Below the pieces are notes generated by a model that ran no database searches, was not told the DNA's origin, and worked only from the letters and a program-made list of their open reading frames with translations. A DNA stretch of 31,105 nt from Leptolinea sp. UBA4782 (GTDB lineage: Bacteria; Chloroflexota; Anaerolineae; Anaerolineales; Anaerolineaceae): the NCBI GenBank assembly GCA_002403095.1, contig DHHC01000021.1, positions 72,949-104,053 on the forward strand. Reading direction: 5' to 3'. Each line of letters opens with the position of its first letter. The stretch's first letter is position 1. Of the stretch, positions 1 through 7,482 are shown one piece after another. The position numbers were made by a program, and so were the translations under genes.

Positions 1-38
1 AAACCCGCCTTCACGAATGGCGTACAATAACAGCAAGA

Positions 39-512
39 ATGTGTGCTGAGAGGAATTTCCCAGTGGTAGACGGCAAACAGGCGAGGCAAAGCAAGTTCAC
101 CCTGTGGTTCAGCCGGGTATTGATCGGGGTGGTCTTCTTTTTCAATGTTGAATGTGCCCTGGCATTCCTGGCTGCCCCGCACGCATACGCGCCTGCCTTT
201 GAGCTGGCTGGTGAACCCGGGGCAGGCATGGTACGCGGGATGGGCATCCTGTTCCTGATGTGGAATGTACCCTATGCGTTTGCCCTCTGGAACCCGCTGC
301 GGTTCAGGGTTTCCCTGCTTTCAGCCGTCATCATGCAGGCAATCGGGGCAGCAGGCGAGACCATGCTGCTGCTCACTTTTCCGCCGGGGTATGCGCTGTT
401 AAGAGCGTCGGTACTGCGTTTTATCATTTTTGACACAGCCGGGCTGGTATTGCTGGTCATTGCCGGCGTCCTGGTACGCAGAATCAGCCCGAAAAGCGGC
501 AGACCGGAATGA
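39..512 (+). CDS. Small four-helix integral membrane protein, unknown function
   Basis: The 157-residue product has a short polar N-terminus (about 20 residues) followed by four hydrophobic stretches at roughly residues 23-45, 65-84, 92-114 and 124-146, and a basic C-terminal tail. I do not recognise a family; the layout resembles small DUF-type membrane proteins with no catalytic residues in evidence. A TACAAT box at 23-28 lies only 10 bases before the ATG, so the message may be nearly leaderless. An alternative GTG start at 63 follows a GAGAGG sequence about nine bases upstream and would remove the eight-residue polar leader. The gene converges on the deacetylase gene at 689. Its 3' end overlaps an antisense DUF454-like remnant (484-588). 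That it is real is supported by uninterrupted membrane-type composition and codon use like its neighbours; function is open. Confidence 0.7.
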   Translation: MCAERNFPVVDGKQARQSKFTLWFSRVLIGVVFFFNVECALAFLAAPHAYAPAFELAGEPGAGMVRGMGILFLMWNVPYAFALWNPLRFRVSLLSAVIMQAIGAAGETMLLLTFPPGYALLRASVLRFIIFDTAGLVLLVIAGVLVRRISPKSGRPE

Positions 513-588
513 GCACTCCGATAAAAGCCAGGGCAGCGCAAACCGTGCCTGCGATCATCAGCAGAATGCGCACGGTTTTGGATGGCAT
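484..588 (-). pseudogene. Possible N-terminal remnant of a YbaN/DUF454-like membrane protein
   Basis: This 34-codon minus-strand reading frame starts at an ATG at 588 and encodes a basic N-terminus followed by one hydrophobic helix. Its residues 13-29 (AGTVCAALAFIGVLIPV) resemble the start of DUF454/YbaN proteins, which continue with an LPTTPF motif. Here the similarity stops at IPV and the frame ends six codons later, inside the antisense 3' end of the 39-512 gene. No strong ribosome binding site is visible. I read it as a truncated leftover, but with so short a match it could be chance or a genuine small membrane peptide. Confidence 0.3.
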
Positions 589-688
589 GTTTCTGGCAGC
601 GAATTTATCGGACAATATATATCAAATATATCTTAAATATTATCGATAAACGAGAGATGTTCCGGTATGGGAGATGGCGGGGTGAGGT

Positions 689-1627
689 TTAATCCCCTGC
701 CGCACTGACTGCTTCAGCAAAGGTCGTTTTATAAGCATACAGGAGGGGATACACCCCCGGGCTGGAGTACGGGTAGAGGCGCGGGAGGTTGTACCGCTGG
801 GGGTCATTTACCGTAGCGCCCATGTCTGGGCGGTTATTGCCGTCAATTCCCAGGATATACCCGCATTCCGGCAGGATGGTTTGTGCCGTCGCAGGGGCAG
901 AATCGTAAGGGTAAGCCAGAACCACGACGGGCTGACCGAACTTTTCTTCGAGAATTTGCTTTGATTGGCTCATGTCCTGGCGGATGGCGTCGCCAGAGAT
1001 GGTAGCGTAATCGGGATGGGTCATGCCGTGCGAGCCGATCGAGATCAGCCCTTCGTTCATCCAACCACGCAGGTCGTCCCAGCAAAAGACATTTTCAGGG
1101 TGTGAGCAGTCATCCCGTACCACGCTGTTATTCACCAGGATGAAGAAGACCGCTTTGAACCCGTGCTGGCGCAGCTGGGGGATGACCAGGTCGGCATAAT
1201 CGCTGTACTGGGCAGTGCCGAGGTCGAAGCTCAATACGATGGACCGCTCTGGAAAGATGCGCTCCCCATTCACAAACGCAGCCAGTTCGTCAGCGCTGAG
1301 GGTGGTATACCCATTGTCTGCCAGCCACTGTAATTGCTCGCTGAACCAGGCCGGCTGCATCTGCACCTGGGGATTCATATTGAAGGTCGGGCTGTGGTAC
1401 TCGATGATGGGAATGGCTGCTGCCCGGCTTTCTGGCGTGGCGGTGGGAACGGGTGTTTCGGTGGGGATAGGGGTCGGGGTGGAGGTCGGGGTCGGTGTCG
1501 CCAGGATAGCCTGGAAGGGGGTCAAGGAAGGCGTGGGGGTATTGCTAACAGAAGGCTGTACTGGGATGTAGCATCCAGAGAGCAGGATTACCAATGCAAG
1601 GATAAGGGGCAGGCGTTTGATGGGCAT
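689..1627 (-). CDS. Lipoprotein polysaccharide deacetylase (NodB-like, CE4) with altered catalytic motif
   Basis: The start chosen is the ATG at 1627, which gives a basic N-terminus, a hydrophobic stretch and lipobox LSGC with Cys19; an in-frame TTG at 1639 would add four residues. A Thr/Pro-rich linker (about residues 30-66) follows, typical of surface lipoproteins in Chloroflexota. The catalytic part begins at about residue 70 with an IPIIEYH motif and continues with IVLSFDLG and GSHGMTHPD (His200 and His204) and then LAYPYDS. These are the conserved blocks of CE4 esterases, which remove N-acetyl groups from cell wall or exopolysaccharide sugars. In the first block the family sequence is TFDDG; here the metal-binding second Asp is Leu136, while the catalytic Asp135 and both His remain. 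Activity is therefore uncertain. The protein is expected on the outer face of the membrane. Confidence 0.85.
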   Translation of the reverse strand: MPIKRLPLILALVILLSGCYIPVQPSVSNTPTPSLTPFQAILATPTPTSTPTPIPTETPVPTATPESRAAAIPIIEYHSPTFNMNPQVQMQPAWFSEQLQWLADNGYTTLSADELAAFVNGERIFPERSIVLSFDLGTAQYSDYADLVIPQLRQHGFKAVFFILVNNSVVRDDCSHPENVFCWDDLRGWMNEGLISIGSHGMTHPDYATISGDAIRQDMSQSKQILEEKFGQPVVVLAYPYDSAPATAQTILPECGYILGIDGNNRPDMGATVNDPQRYNLPRLYPYSSPGVYPLLYAYKTTFAEAVSAAGD

Positions 1628-1713
1628 GCGGTAGGGCAATCTTCTTTGTTAATGAATTATCTGTTTGTATTCTATCATGCACACCTGTTATATCCCGGAA
1701 TGAAGCCCTGGTT

Positions 1714-1796
1714 GGCATCCTGAACAACGGGTAGGATCTTGCCCTGAAAAGATAGGAGTGAGACCCATCGTCTGTACCCCTGGGGATGTCAGGGTA
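1714..1796 (+). repeat. Degenerate copy of intergenic palindromic repeat (CATCCTGA...GGATCT family)
   Basis: The segment begins CATCCTGAAC, has AGGATCTTG about 16 bases later, and ends with a partial inverse (GAGACCC...CCTGGGGATG), so it can fold into an imperfect hairpin. Its first half resembles the clearer copy at 26908-26987. It lies between the deacetylase promoter region and the terminator of the next gene. The assignment rests on the shared core words only. Confidence 0.45.
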
Positions 1797-1821
1797 ATTC
1801 TCCCCTTACGTGTCAGGCCTG

Positions 1822-1858
1822 ATAAAAAACACGGGAGAGGATGACCCTCTCCCGTGCC
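1822..1858 (-). terminator. Rho-independent terminator of the membrane protein gene at 1878-2966
   Basis: An 11-bp perfect stem (CACGGGAGAGG paired with CCTCTCCCGTG) with a five-base loop occupies 1830-1856. On the minus strand it is followed directly by six T residues (1829-1824). It sits 20 bases past the stop codon of the minus-strand gene. Confidence 0.9.
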
Positions 1859-1877
1859 GCATGCAATCTTTCCTGTC

Positions 1878-2966
1878 TTATGCCGGTTTGTCCGGGTCGG
1901 GTAGCGGCTCTGCCGCGTCTGCAACCTGTCGGGTTTCTCCCGGCAGCACTTCCCGCGGCTCAGGTGCTTCTGGCACTTCCGGTATGACTTCTGCAGGTGC
2001 GGCAGGTTCTACCTCCTCCACACTGCACAATTCCTTACCCATCCTGCCGGTAAGACGGCGGTAGAGCAAGGTCCAAATGGTTCCCAGGTAAGCCTGCACG
2101 CCAGCGCCCAGGATGATCACCACCACCAGGTAAACCAGGAACAGGAAGGCAGTGAGGATAATCCAGACGGTCAGCACATCTGCACCAGTTGCAAGCCCGA
2201 TGAGCAGCGGCAGCACCGTGAGCAGGAACGGCAAAGCCAGGACAAGCCCGACGATCAGGGTTCCTACTGAAACGATCAGCGAGAAGAGTGTGATCCGCCA
2301 GAAATTCTTGAACAACAAATCCCAACTGTGACGGAAGGCATCCATAACTTCCATCTCATCACCGATGATGGCAACCACACCCAGCTGCCACAGGGCGGTC
2401 ACAGCCCAGCTGAGGACGATTAGGGCGGGGATGATAAAGATCAACCCGCATAAAAGGGTGACCACTGAGAACAGGATCACCGGAACGATCAGCAGCAGGG
2501 TCAATCCAAGGCCGATCAGCCAGATCAGGCCGGTGAACAGAAGCACTTTCCAGAAATGCTGGACACCGCACTTCCACAGCTCTTTAAAGGTGATCTTCTT
2601 CTTACCTTCATCAGCATCCCAGGCACCCCACGCCAGTCCGCCGCGGCCGATCGTGCGAAAGACCAGGGTGAGCAGACCCAGGACTGTGGCTATGACAAAG
2701 AGAACAATGATCGCGATGATGATCCAAATCCAAACCTGTTCATTGTCGAAGAAGTTCCAGTGTCCCCATTTTCCCATCCAGCCGGGCATCGGCCCATTGA
2801 ATAAATGGTTTCCATTGCCAAAGTCCCTTCCGCTAAACTGGAAACCGGTGTTCCCGCCGCCGCTGCCATAGACAGCGCCGCATCCTGCCAGGAAACCCAG
2901 TACCCACAGTACTTTGAATTTCTTGATGATCTTCCAGGCTTTACTAAAAATCTCTCCGAATTTCAT
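1878..2966 (-). CDS. Multi-spanning membrane protein of the DUF7544/YciC-like type
   Basis: The 362-residue protein starts at an ATG preceded by GGAGGAA at good spacing. A short amphipathic N-terminus (KAWKIIKKFK) leads into a first hydrophobic helix at about 18-33, followed by a Gly-rich loop. The core holds about six further strongly hydrophobic segments between residues 75 and 320, including an AFRHSWDLLFKNFWRI stretch. Such F/W-rich repeats between helices are seen in DUF975 and the membrane domain of YciC/GDPD-like proteins. The last 40 residues are an acidic, Pro/Glu-rich cytoplasmic-looking tail. It is a single-gene transcription unit closed by the terminator at 1822-1858. No enzymatic motif is visible and the substrate or partner is unknown. 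Confidence 0.85.
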   Translation of the reverse strand: MKFGEIFSKAWKIIKKFKVLWVLGFLAGCGAVYGSGGGNTGFQFSGRDFGNGNHLFNGPMPGWMGKWGHWNFFDNEQVWIWIIIAIIVLFVIATVLGLLTLVFRTIGRGGLAWGAWDADEGKKKITFKELWKCGVQHFWKVLLFTGLIWLIGLGLTLLLIVPVILFSVVTLLCGLIFIIPALIVLSWAVTALWQLGVVAIIGDEMEVMDAFRHSWDLLFKNFWRITLFSLIVSVGTLIVGLVLALPFLLTVLPLLIGLATGADVLTVWIILTAFLFLVYLVVVIILGAGVQAYLGTIWTLLYRRLTGRMGKELCSVEEVEPAAPAEVIPEVPEAPEPREVLPGETRQVADAAEPLPDPDKPA

Positions 2967-3295
2967 TCTTCCTCCATTTTCCTTTCCAGGAAATATCCGA
3001 ATCTCATCCCGGCAGGAATACTCACTACACTATATACGCAGGGGCACATAAAAGGTTGCGCCACAGGCATACTGCCTGTTACATTCATCATATCCGAAAA
3101 TTAAGGTTTTGTATCCAGAAAATTTAGATATTTATGTCTGATTAATCCCCGCCCGCAAATCGATAACTTAATCCCAATCTTTCCAGCCTGCTGATACCCC
3201 GTTTCTCAGTTTGATACCGGTTGAAAGTATCCGCTTGATTTCTTTGATCAAGAGCGTTCCTACAAATCTTTGCCAGTGAGTCCCCCTCGAGCTTT
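2967..3295. other. Intergenic stretch with no clear gene
   Basis: About 330 bases lie between the membrane protein gene and the AlkD remnant. I see no RNA gene or terminator. A minus-strand open frame without an ATG (3142-3303) is discussed under findings. Confidence 0.5.
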
Positions 3296-3691
3296 TTATC
3301 TTCTCATGGCCTCCCGCTTTTTCTCCCCGGGCATCTTCTCAATCGCGTATCGCAACGCAGTCCTGGGCATGACAGATTTCCTGTCAAGGATATACTGATA
3401 CACTTCTTCTTCATAAGTTTCGGCGAGTGATTTAAGCATCCATCCATACCCCTTTTGAACCAGGTCATCGGAATCCAGGAGTAAGATATTGGCGATTTCA
3501 AAAATAATTTCTTTGAAAACCCCTTTTCTGGCGGGAAGAATAACAGATACAGCGGAAGCCCGCCTGACCCACCTGTTTTGCGAATGGCTCCATTCCTTCA
3601 GACTGTTTGCGTAACCCGGATACCGCTCCAAGAATGCCCCTATCGTGTGGTTGCACAGGGTGTCGCAGGAAGCCCAGTTAAGGTCTTCGGA
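3296..3691 (-). pseudogene. C-terminal remnant of an AlkD-like DNA alkylation repair protein
   Basis: The frame encodes about 132 residues matching the C-terminal half of AlkD-family HEAT-repeat DNA glycosylases. It begins at DLNWASCDTLC, continues through a WSHSQNRWVRRASAVS block and ends with MPRTALRYAIEKMP. In AlkD these segments form the later helices of the alkylpurine-binding cradle. The family protein is about 220-240 residues, so roughly the first 100 are missing. The AlkD-like sequence starts at the codon that overlaps the guaA stop (3693-3695). Translation upstream of that point reads through guaA in another frame and is not AlkD-like. There is no start codon with a ribosome site at the junction. 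I conclude the gene lost its 5' half by deletion or insertion next to guaA; the remaining frame is still intact, so the event may be recent or the fragment still translated. Confidence 0.75.
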
Positions 3692-3692
3692 T

Positions 3693-5252
3693 TTATTCCC
3701 ACTCGATCGTGGCCGGGGGTTTGCTGGTGATGTCATACACCACCCGGTTGACCCCGCTGACCTCGTTCACAATGCGGTTGGCAGCCTTTGCCAGCAGGGC
3801 ATGGTCCAGCCTGGCCCAATCGGCGGTCATAAAATCCTCGGTGGTGACAGCCCGCAAAGCAACCGTCTCCTGGTAGGTGCGCTGGTCGCCCATTACCCCT
3901 ACTGAGCGTACCGGCAGCAGCACGGCAAAGGCCTGTGACACTCCCGCTGCAGTCTCTTTTTGAAAAAGCAAGCCTGCCTCAGCCAGTTCGCCTGTGAAGA
4001 TGGCATCTGCCTTGCGCAGGATTTCAACCCGTTGCGGGGTGACCTCGCCCAGGCAGCGTACCGCCAGGCCGGGGCCGGGGAAGGGCTGGCGCCAGACCAG
4101 CTCACGCGGCAGCCCGAGGGCTTCTCCGACAGCCCGCACTTCATCCTTGAACAGATAACGCAGCGGCTCTACCAGCTTAAAATCCAGGTCCGGCGGCAAA
4201 CCGCCGACATTGTGATGGCTTTTAATGCGCTGGGCCTGCGACCGGTCAGGGGCGCTCGATTCCACCACATCCGGGTAGATCGTGCCTTGCACCAGGAAGG
4301 GCGGTTTGCCGATCAGGCGGGCTTGCGCTTCAAAGGTGCGGATGAAGGTCTCGCCGATGATGCGCCGCTTTTCTTCGGGCTCGGTAACGCCTGCCAGTTT
4401 ACTGAAGAACTCCCGGCTGGCATCCAGCACGTGCAGGCGGGCGCCCAGGCTGCGTTTGAATGCCGTTTCGACTTGCCGGGGTTCGCCCTCCCGTAGCAGG
4501 CCGGTATCGACAAATACCGCATCCAGCTGGCTGCCGGCTGCCTGGAGCACCAGGGCGGTTGCCACACTGGAATCCACCCCGCCGGATACCGCTGAAAGGA
4601 CTTTTTCCTGACCCACCTGTGCCTGGATGGCTGCAATCGATTGCTCGATCATGGATTGGGGGGTCCATTCCGGTTTTACCTGGCAGATATCCAGGACGAA
4701 ATGCTTGAGGATCTCCTGCCCATCCTGGGTGTGGCGCACCTCAGGGTGGAACTGCAGACCGTAGTATCTGCGGCTGTCATCGCCCATTGCTGCAACAGGG
4801 CTGTGGCTGCTGTATGCCAGGACCACGAATCCTTCAGGTACCTTTCTGACCCTGTCCCCGTGGGACATCCATACCTGGAGAGAATTCTGCTGGATGAGCG
4901 GGTTGGATGCAACAGTTTGGATCTCCGCCAGGCCATACTCACGCCCGCCAGCCGGTTCCACCTCTCCCCCGAGGGCTTGCGCCAGGGATTGCATCCCGTA
5001 GCAGATGCCTAGGACTGGCAAGCCGCTTTCCAGGATATAGGCAGGGATGAATGGTGCATCTTTTTCATATACCGAAGAAGGTCCGCCGGAGAGGATAAAT
5101 CCTTTTGGCTGGATATGGAGGACCTTTTGCGGGTCTGCGTTCCACGGGAACAACTCGCAGTACACCTGCATCTCGCGCACCCGGCGCGTGATCAGCTGGC
5201 TGTATTGTGAGCCGAAATCAAGTACGGCAATAGCCTGGGGTACTGGATTCAT
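3693..5252 (-). CDS. guaA: GMP synthase (glutamine-hydrolysing)
   Basis: GuaA converts XMP to GMP with ATP and glutamine, the last step of guanine nucleotide synthesis, in the cytoplasm. The start taken is the ATG at 5252, giving 519 residues that open NPVPQAIAVLDFGSQYSQL as expected; the frame extends further upstream only into xpt. The glutamine amidotransferase domain shows GICYGMQ with nucleophile Cys84 and the His169/Glu171 pair in QFHPEV. The ATP pyrophosphatase domain has the P-loop SGGVDS at 223-228, and the C-terminal dimerisation domain ends with KPPATIEWE, the usual GuaA terminus. Length is normal. The gene begins 16 bases after the xpt stop, so the two form a purine operon in which xpt supplies XMP from xanthine. 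No purine riboswitch was recognised upstream of xpt. Confidence 0.97.
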   Translation of the reverse strand: MNPVPQAIAVLDFGSQYSQLITRRVREMQVYCELFPWNADPQKVLHIQPKGFILSGGPSSVYEKDAPFIPAYILESGLPVLGICYGMQSLAQALGGEVEPAGGREYGLAEIQTVASNPLIQQNSLQVWMSHGDRVRKVPEGFVVLAYSSHSPVAAMGDDSRRYYGLQFHPEVRHTQDGQEILKHFVLDICQVKPEWTPQSMIEQSIAAIQAQVGQEKVLSAVSGGVDSSVATALVLQAAGSQLDAVFVDTGLLREGEPRQVETAFKRSLGARLHVLDASREFFSKLAGVTEPEEKRRIIGETFIRTFEAQARLIGKPPFLVQGTIYPDVVESSAPDRSQAQRIKSHHNVGGLPPDLDFKLVEPLRYLFKDEVRAVGEALGLPRELVWRQPFPGPGLAVRCLGEVTPQRVEILRKADAIFTGELAEAGLLFQKETAAGVSQAFAVLLPVRSVGVMGDQRTYQETVALRAVTTEDFMTADWARLDHALLAKAANRIVNEVSGVNRVVYDITSKPPATIEWE

Positions 5253-5268
5253 GGCTGTATCGAACTTT

Positions 5269-5841
5269 TCACCCGGCAAATTCGAACTTGCCGTTGTCCA
5301 TCGAGCTGATGGCAACCAGTGATTCCACCGGGATGCCAAGGGTACTTAATGCCTCCCTCCCGCCCTCGAAGGTCTTTTCGATCAGGGTGCCGATCCCAAC
5401 CAGGCTGGCACCGGCTGCCTGCGCCAGGCGGGCAAGCCCCAGGATGGTAGCGCCGGAAGCCAGGAAATCGTCAATGATCAGCACCTTTTCGCCGTTTGCC
5501 AGGTACTCGGGTGAGACGATCAGCTCCACCATGCGCCCTTTGGTGTGAGAGGGTGCCAGGGTCAGGTAAACCTGGTCTGGCATGGTGACCGGTTTGCTCT
5601 TGCGGGCATACACCACAGGCAGGTTAAGGAATTTTGCGGTCATCAGTGCCGGGGCAATGCCCGAGATTTCGGCGGTCAGTACCTTGGTAGCGCCTACGCT
5701 TTTGAACCGGCGGGCAAGCTCTTCTCCGCAGGCTTCCATCAGGATGGGGTCGACCTGGTGGTTAATGAAACTGTCCACCTTGAGGATACCACCGCCCAGG
5801 TTCTGTCCATGTGCGAGGATACGTTCTTTTAATAATTTCAT
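5269..5841 (-). CDS. xpt: Xanthine phosphoribosyltransferase
   Basis: Xpt salvages xanthine with PRPP to form XMP. The 190-residue protein closely follows the Bacillus Xpt pattern: ILKVDSFINHQVDPILM near the N-terminus (residues 19-34), SGIAPALMTAK in the middle, and the PRPP-binding loop VLIIDDFLASGAT at 120-132. The C-terminus (GIPVESLVAISSMDNGKFEF) also fits the family, and the length is normal. The ATG at 5841 is preceded by GGAG at seven bases. It is the first gene of an operon with guaA, whose enzyme uses the XMP produced. A possible -10 TATAGT lies about 30 bases upstream; I looked for the purine riboswitch core and did not find it. The neighbouring gatB is divergent. Confidence 0.95.
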   Translation of the reverse strand: MKLLKERILAHGQNLGGGILKVDSFINHQVDPILMEACGEELARRFKSVGATKVLTAEISGIAPALMTAKFLNLPVVYARKSKPVTMPDQVYLTLAPSHTKGRMVELIVSPEYLANGEKVLIIDDFLASGATILGLARLAQAAGASLVGIGTLIEKTFEGGREALSTLGIPVESLVAISSMDNGKFEFAG

Positions 5842-5997
5842 TTCAATTCTCCGAAGGGGTTGATTAAGGATTGTACTATAAGATCATAAGTCGTATTTGC
5901 TTAAGGTAAACACCCATACCGGGAGCATGATTTCAGGTGCTTCCACTGGAAATGGTAAAATGGAAGAGCTTGACGCCCAACAGAATGAACTGAAACC

Positions 5998-7482
5998 ATG
6001 AATTACCTTGCTGATATCGGATTGGAAGTGCATGCCGAGCTGGCTACCCGCTCGAAGATGTTCTGCGCCTGCCCGGTGGTGGATCCTGCCCTGGCGCAAC
6101 CCAACCAGGCGGTTTGCCCGGTGTGCCTGGGGCTGCCCGGTACGCTGCCGGTGGTCAACCAGCAGGCTGTGGAATTTGGCCTGCGCGTGGCGTTAGCGCT
6201 GGACTGCACCATTGCGCCAGTCAGCATTTTTGCCCGCAAGAATTACTTTTACCCCGACCTGCCCAAGGGCTACCAAATCTCGCAATATGAAGAGCCCCTG
6301 GCCGAGCATGGTATCCTGCCCATCCGTACACCGCAGGGTGTGCGCAATATCCGCATCCGCCGGGTGCACCTGGAGGAGGATACCGGCAAGCTGACCCATG
6401 TGCTGGCTGACGGCGAAGCTTATTCACTGGTTGACCTGAACCGCGCCGGTGTGCCCCTGCTTGAAATCGTATCAGAGCCCGACCTGCATACCGTGGAAGA
6501 GGTCAGGGTATATGCTGAATCTTTACGCAGCCTGCTGTGCACCCTGGGTGTTAACTCCGGCGATATGGAAAAAGGTGCCATCCGCTTTGAGGCCAATGTT
6601 TCCATCCGGCCGGCCGGCAGCTCCGATCTGGGCACCCGGGTGGAAATTAAAAACCTGAACAGTTTCAAAGCCATGGAGCGGGCGGTGGCTTACCAGATCG
6701 GGCAGCAAGCCAGGCTGCTGGATGCCGGCAAAGCGGTTGAGCAGGAAACCCTGGGGTGGGATGCAGACCGGGAGGTTACTTACTCCCAGCGCTCAAAGGA
6801 AGAAGCCCACGACTACCGCTACTTCCCTGAGCCGGACCTGCCGCCCCTGGGAGTTGAAGCTGCTCAGGTGGAGCGTATCAGGCAAAACCTGCCCGAGCTG
6901 CCTTTTGCCCTGCAGGAGCGGCTGATACAGCAATACGGGATCAGTGCAGAAGAAGCCCATTTGCTATCAGTGGACGGCAACCTGGCCAACTATTTCGAAA
7001 GCTGCGTACGGCTGGCCGAGGATATGCCTGCCAGGATCGTCCTGAACTGGATCACCGGAGAGGTGTTTGCCTGGATGAACCAGACCGGTGAATCGATCCA
7101 GCAGATAAAAGTGCCGCCCGAAGCGCTGATCGGGCTGTTGAACGAGGTACAGCAAAAGATAGTCAACCTGAATACGGCAAAGTCGATTATGAGCGAGATG
7201 CTGCAAAGCGGGCAGACCGCCCAGGTGATCATCCAGCAAAAAGGCCTGCAACAGGTAACCGATTCCAACCTGATTGCCGCGATGGTAAAGGAAGTGCTGG
7301 CAGCGCATCCGGATGAAGTAAAAGCTTACCTGGACGGCAAGGAAACCCTGGCGAACTGGCTCTTCGGGCAGGTGATGCGCCGGGCAGGCGGCAAAGCCGA
7401 TCCGCACATGATCCGCACTGAACTGGAAAGCCAGTTGAAAAACATGACAAAAAATACTTTACGACGAGAGGGAGAGAAATGA
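5998..7482 (+). CDS. gatB: Aspartyl/glutamyl-tRNA(Asn/Gln) amidotransferase subunit B
   Basis: GatB is the kinase/tRNA-binding subunit of GatCAB, which converts mischarged Glu-tRNA(Gln) or Asp-tRNA(Asn) to the correct aminoacyl-tRNA. The 494-residue protein starts IGLEVHAELATRSKMFC and carries the zinc-site pattern CACP...CPVCLGLPG, followed by NYFYPDLPKGYQISQYE and the FEANVSIRP block, all diagnostic. The C-terminal third is the helical YqeY-like tail. The start at 5998 gives the shortest usual N-terminus; there is no strong Shine-Dalgarno, and a TAAAAT at 5956-5961 may be the -10. The gatA and gatC genes are not in the window, so the subunits are not all encoded together here. The stop overlaps the start of the following peptidase gene (ATGA at 7479-7482), indicating translational coupling. 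Confidence 0.97.
   Translation: MNYLADIGLEVHAELATRSKMFCACPVVDPALAQPNQAVCPVCLGLPGTLPVVNQQAVEFGLRVALALDCTIAPVSIFARKNYFYPDLPKGYQISQYEEPLAEHGILPIRTPQGVRNIRIRRVHLEEDTGKLTHVLADGEAYSLVDLNRAGVPLLEIVSEPDLHTVEEVRVYAESLRSLLCTLGVNSGDMEKGAIRFEANVSIRPAGSSDLGTRVEIKNLNSFKAMERAVAYQIGQQARLLDAGKAVEQETLGWDADREVTYSQRSKEEAHDYRYFPEPDLPPLGVEAAQVERIRQNLPELPFALQERLIQQYGISAEEAHLLSVDGNLANYFESCVRLAEDMPARIVLNWITGEVFAWMNQTGESIQQIKVPPEALIGLLNEVQQKIVNLNTAKSIMSEMLQSGQTAQVIIQQKGLQQVTDSNLIAAMVKEVLAAHPDEVKAYLDGKETLANWLFGQVMRRAGGKADPHMIRTELESQLKNMTKNTLRREGEK

Noticed and set aside
1430..1510. GGGGTCGG-type repeats
   Set aside because: They encode the Thr/Pro linker of the deacetylase lipoprotein.
5842..5997. Possible purine riboswitch upstream of xpt
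   Set aside because: The xpt-guaA operon often has one, but the conserved core and paired loops could not be found on the minus strand.
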